Shown: one piece after another, positions 61,658-64,000 of the stretch
Position numbering within the stretch: the stretch's first letter is position 1
Layout of the letters: the number at the start of each line of letters is the position of its first letter
NCBI GenBank assembly: GCA_015206785.1
Contig: JADEZQ010000008.1
Coordinates: 1-64,000 of the forward strand
Direction of reading: 5' to 3'
Length of the DNA stretch: 64,000 bases
Origin: Quinella sp. 2Q5
GTDB lineage: Bacteria > Bacillota > Negativicutes > Selenomonadales > Selenomonadaceae
Translations under genes and position numbers: made by a program
Notes under the pieces: generated by a model
Database searches by the model: none
Seen by the model: the letters and a program-made list of their open reading frames with translations, nothing else
Told to the model about the DNA's origin: nothing

Positions 61658-62534
61658 CGTCGTTCGCCTCCTTTATCAGACTTTGAGCGTGCGGACAATT
61701 CTCACGCGCCGCGCAGTAGCCGAAGCATTTTTTGTCATTCCAACGTTCACGGAAAGAGCAGACAGGCGGCAGAGTGTTGGATTCAATGGCGTCGCGCAGT
61801 GCTTTTGCTTTATGCTGAAAGTAGCGCGTGAGCCAATGGTCGCTGATTTTGTTTATCGGGATTATGTAAACTGATTTAGTGATTCCACGTTCTGCGGCAA
61901 TGCGTAATCCCGAATCGCGGCACAAAGCTTGAATATACATTCGATTGACTTTGAAACCAGCTCGTTCAAGCAACATGCGATAATAGTTCAGCTGAATAGC
62001 CCAATCGAGCAAATCACGCACGCCATCGAAGCGAAGTTCTGACCTGAATTTGGGCAATCCCTTCTTCACGCCTGATTTGTAAACTTCGCCGGTATCGACT
62101 TTGGCTTTGTAAATGCCCAGAGCTTTCATCAGCTTGAAAGAACTCGTGACTTTCAAATCGCCGAGAACGCCGTCATCAGCGTCAAGGATTTTTCCGAACA
62201 AATCGAATTGACCGGACGTAATGTCATCTTTGAGGCGTTCTTCGGAGAGAATGTTGCCTTGAGTGTGTCGCTCGTTGATAGAGTGGACAGCTTGCCCGTG
62301 AAGCGCGTAAAGCACCGACGCAGGGTCGACAGCGTAATCAGTCGTTTTCTTCAAGTAAGTTTCGCGAGTTCCAGCAATCAGTTCGGTGACGGTTGGTTCA
62401 GAAAGCTTACGATCGAGAGAGTTGGCGACGGCTCGGAGCGTTGGCAGGAACATGCACCGTTGCGGGCAGGAGCGCAGACAATCTGTGATCCCAACGCGCT
62501 GACCGTCGGGGCAGATAAATTTAGCAGCGGGCAT
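61638..62534 (-). CDS. PD-(D/E)XK nuclease with Cas4/RecB-like iron-sulfur cysteines
   Basis: A 298-residue protein starting MPAAKFICPDG with GGAGG upstream (the tracked start is 55 codons early). GKILDADDGVLGDLKVTSSFK contains the D...DLK form of the nuclease motif, preceded by HGQAVHSINERH (RecB-type His). A C-terminal cysteine set CSFRERWNDKKCFGYCAARENC and two cysteine groups at the N-terminus suggest a 4Fe-4S cluster as in Cas4/AddB. Together with ERF it would process double-strand ends for element recombination. Confidence 0.75.
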   Translation of the reverse strand: MPAAKFICPDGQRVGITDCLRSCPQRCMFLPTLRAVANSLDRKLSEPTVTELIAGTRETYLKKTTDYAVDPASVLYALHGQAVHSINERHTQGNILSEERLKDDITSGQFDLFGKILDADDGVLGDLKVTSSFKLMKALGIYKAKVDTGEVYKSGVKKGLPKFRSELRFDGVRDLLDWAIQLNYYRMLLERAGFKVNRMYIQALCRDSGLRIAAERGITKSVYIIPINKISDHWLTRYFQHKAKALRDAIESNTLPPVCSFRERWNDKKCFGYCAARENCPHAQSLIKEANDDERLIA

Positions 62535-62549
62535 AATTGAACCTCCAAT

Positions 62550-62582
62550 CAAAAAGCCCCGACCACAAAAGCAGTCGGGGCT
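62550..62582 (-). terminator. intrinsic terminator of the DUF932 unit
   Basis: On the minus strand AGCCCCGAC pairs perfectly with GTCGGGGCT, followed by TTTTT. Confidence 0.85.
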
Positions 62583-62589
62583 GATTCGT

Positions 62590-62856
62590 TCATGACGCGG
62601 CGGAAAGTTCTTCGCTGTCGTCCTGTTCAATTTTGACGGTAAAGTTGCCAAAGTATTTTTCGTCGCACAGGTTGGCGAAGTCGATTTGCGTAAGCGCAAG
62701 CTCCAGATACTTCGCCAGAATGCGAACTTGCAACGGATTCAACGTGACGTGAACTGACGTGTTTGCGTCGTCGAGCGCGATGAAAATGACACTCCCGTCA
62801 AGGCGAATTGTTGCGTTAATGTCCGAATAAGCCGCGCAGTTGAAGAATGAGCACAT
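62590..62856 (-). CDS. small hypothetical element protein
   Basis: An 88-residue protein with GAGGAGG before the ATG. It has three strands (INATIRLDGSVIFIALDD, NTSVHVTLNPLQV) and a helix, ending acidic. I recognise no family. It follows the DUF932 gene by 12 bases and ends at a perfect terminator, so the two form one unit. Confidence 0.7.
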   Translation of the reverse strand: MCSFFNCAAYSDINATIRLDGSVIFIALDDANTSVHVTLNPLQVRILAKYLELALTQIDFANLCDEKYFGNFTVKIEQDDSEELSAAS

Positions 62857-62868
62857 GCGAAAGCCTCC

Positions 62869-63975
62869 TCAAGCTGAAATGGATTCGTATTCGGGCAACG
62901 ACTGATAGGCGACGAGGGTCGGCGGAGGCAACAGGTTTTGCGGGACGGGCAAGGAGAGAATTTCTCCGCCAATGCGTTCCAAGTCTGTTGCTCTTTCGTA
63001 GGATTTGGCAATTTTGCTTGCGGCAGTAACGGCGTTGATTAAGCCATAGCGCGAATTGTCGGCACCCATGAAGAGTTGGCGCAGAATATCGCCGCGTTCG
63101 TTTTCGGTGAGCTGAAATTTGTCGGCAAGAAGTTCGACGGCTTTAACAGGGTCGTGCTTGAGTGGAATTTGACTAGCTTCGCGCAGTTTGTCGACGGTGA
63201 GCATAAATTTTGTTTCATCAACAGCACAACGAACAACGTCTTGCACCTTCATGAAAAACGCCTTGTCGTCCTGTGCAAGCGTTTCATCGCTGTACAATTC
63301 GTAAGCCGAATCGTCAGAGGCATTAACCTGCCGCCCGACGTGATATTTCTTCTGCGCAAGGTCTTTGCAAATCAAGCCGTTCTTGCACACGAGGCGGAAG
63401 ACCAACGGTTCAACGCGCAGACTGCCCAGACCGACTTCGCTGTTAGAGACGACAAAACCGGCTTGCACCACGTCTCCGATTTTGACTTCAGCCTTGAGCC
63501 GACGGTTGACAACCTTCAAGTAGAGATGAGTGGAAGTGACTTCGCAGGATTCGATTGCCGCGCCTTTCATCTCGTTGATGACGGGTAAGACTGCCGCGCA
63601 CAATTCCAGATTATCCAATCGACGATAGCGGTCGGACAGGAACGCCCTGACATTGCCGTCGAGCACACGAATCATGCGGCGTTCGGGCGTTTGATTGAAC
63701 CAGCGATTAACATTTTGGTCGAGCAAGTCGGGTGCAGTCGCTTGCATTTTCTGATAGTAGCGGAAGGGAATGTTGAGCCGCGAAGCAATTTGCTGATGAG
63801 CGTTATCTCCAACTGTAAAGCTGTAGTCGTGTCTGTTGAGTGACATGCGCAGTGTCGAGCCGCAGGAATCCGACTGCATTTCCAGCGAGCGCGTGTCGGC
63901 AAGGAAATCCTGTCGATTTTGTCTTTGGCGTTGCAACTCTCTGCCGAGCTGAGCCAATGTCTTGCCTTGTTTCAA
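62869..63975 (-). CDS. DUF932 phage/plasmid-like protein
   Basis: A 368-residue protein of the DUF932 family: LNRHDYSFTVGDNAHQQIASRLNIPFRYYQKM, VRAFLSDRYRRLDNLELCAAVLPV, FVVSNSEVGLGSLRVEPLVFRLVCKNGLI and SYERATDLERIGGEILSL are typical. These proteins are common on phages and conjugative elements; their role is not known. The TTG at 63975 (MKQGKTLAQLG) with GGAGGAG 6 bases upstream is preferred over the tracked start, which lies inside that site. Confidence 0.85.
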   Translation of the reverse strand: MKQGKTLAQLGRELQRQRQNRQDFLADTRSLEMQSDSCGSTLRMSLNRHDYSFTVGDNAHQQIASRLNIPFRYYQKMQATAPDLLDQNVNRWFNQTPERRMIRVLDGNVRAFLSDRYRRLDNLELCAAVLPVINEMKGAAIESCEVTSTHLYLKVVNRRLKAEVKIGDVVQAGFVVSNSEVGLGSLRVEPLVFRLVCKNGLICKDLAQKKYHVGRQVNASDDSAYELYSDETLAQDDKAFFMKVQDVVRCAVDETKFMLTVDKLREASQIPLKHDPVKAVELLADKFQLTENERGDILRQLFMGADNSRYGLINAVTAASKIAKSYERATDLERIGGEILSLPVPQNLLPPPTLVAYQSLPEYESISA

Positions 63976-64000
63976 AGCTATCTCCTCCAATCAAAAAACG

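Larger units (their letters stand above)
54631..64000. mobile_element. left part of an integrated element (prophage- or ICE-like) at tRNA-Arg
   Basis: From the tRNA end to the window edge the gene content changes to an excisionase-like HTH, unknown cargo, ERF recombinase, PD-(D/E)XK nuclease, DUF932 and small phage-type hypotheticals. The stretch looks less GC-rich and has no AAAATTTT octamer that I could find. The right boundary and integrase are not in the window, so the element type (prophage, ICE or satellite) stays open. No structural phage genes are visible. Confidence 0.75.

Overview
The window reads as 54.5 kb of bacterial chromosome followed by the first 9.4 kb of an integrated mobile element. 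The backbone is GC-rich by eye, with Firmicutes-type Shine-Dalgarno sequences and promoters of the TTGNNN-17-TATAAT kind. It combines minCDE, anaerobic metabolism (pyruvate:ferredoxin oxidoreductase, HypF, a NirJ1-like radical SAM protein) and outer-membrane-type functions (a phosphoethanolamine transferase, many lipoproteins, a periplasmic CbiK). This points to a diderm anaerobic firmicute, most likely Negativicutes/Selenomonadales. That placement is an inference, because no rRNA is present.

Layout of the backbone. 0-2.1 kb: the start of an IS-type transposase, trpA and a family-1 solute-binding lipoprotein. 2.2-4 kb: minE/minD/minC. 4-12 kb: ilvD-murB, carA-carB. 11-20.7 kb: a long minus-strand run with a DASS anion transporter, a phosphoethanolamine transferase, a GT2 glycosyltransferase, a PLP aminotransferase, a permuted family-3 binding protein, a ZnuA-like lipoprotein, tRNA-Pro(GGG), a DacF-type carboxypeptidase and another GT2. 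20.7-25.5 kb: ilvB and ilvN, separated by an inverted binding-protein gene that is a paralogue of the one at 14.3 kb, plus a vWA-like lipoprotein. 25.5-28.4 kb: a ZnuC-like ATPase, a FHA protein and a NirJ1-like protein. 28.4-36.4 kb: a diguanylate cyclase, cmk-hypF, a Cache/HAMP/SpoIIE phosphatase and an OGG1-type glycosylase. 36.4-42.6 kb: ispH-rpsA, speA-speE, rpe and an LppM-like lipoprotein. 42.6-46.9 kb: dnaN-recF-dciA (no dnaA or gyrB beside them) and divergent periplasmic cbiK. 46.9-54.4 kb: a methyl-accepting chemotaxis protein behind a structured 5' leader, the pyruvate:ferredoxin oxidoreductase and leuB, and a flavodoxin-fold reductase. 54.55 kb: tRNA-Arg(TCT).

The mobile element starts right after tRNA-Arg. 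It has an excisionase-like HTH gene, two unknown cargo genes (one with an apparent one-base frameshift), a 450-aa zinc-ribbon protein overlapping an M20-like metallopeptidase, and a recombination module: an ERF single-strand annealing protein, a four-cysteine PD-(D/E)XK nuclease and a DUF932 protein, with small hypotheticals. The element looks less GC-rich and runs past the right edge; no integrase is in view.

The most unusual genome-scale signal is the octamer AAAATTTT. I counted roughly 65 exact copies by eye in the first 54.5 kb, in genes and in promoter spacers, against none in the element. The second is a pair of family-3 binding proteins whose two half-domains appear in swapped order (circular permutation).
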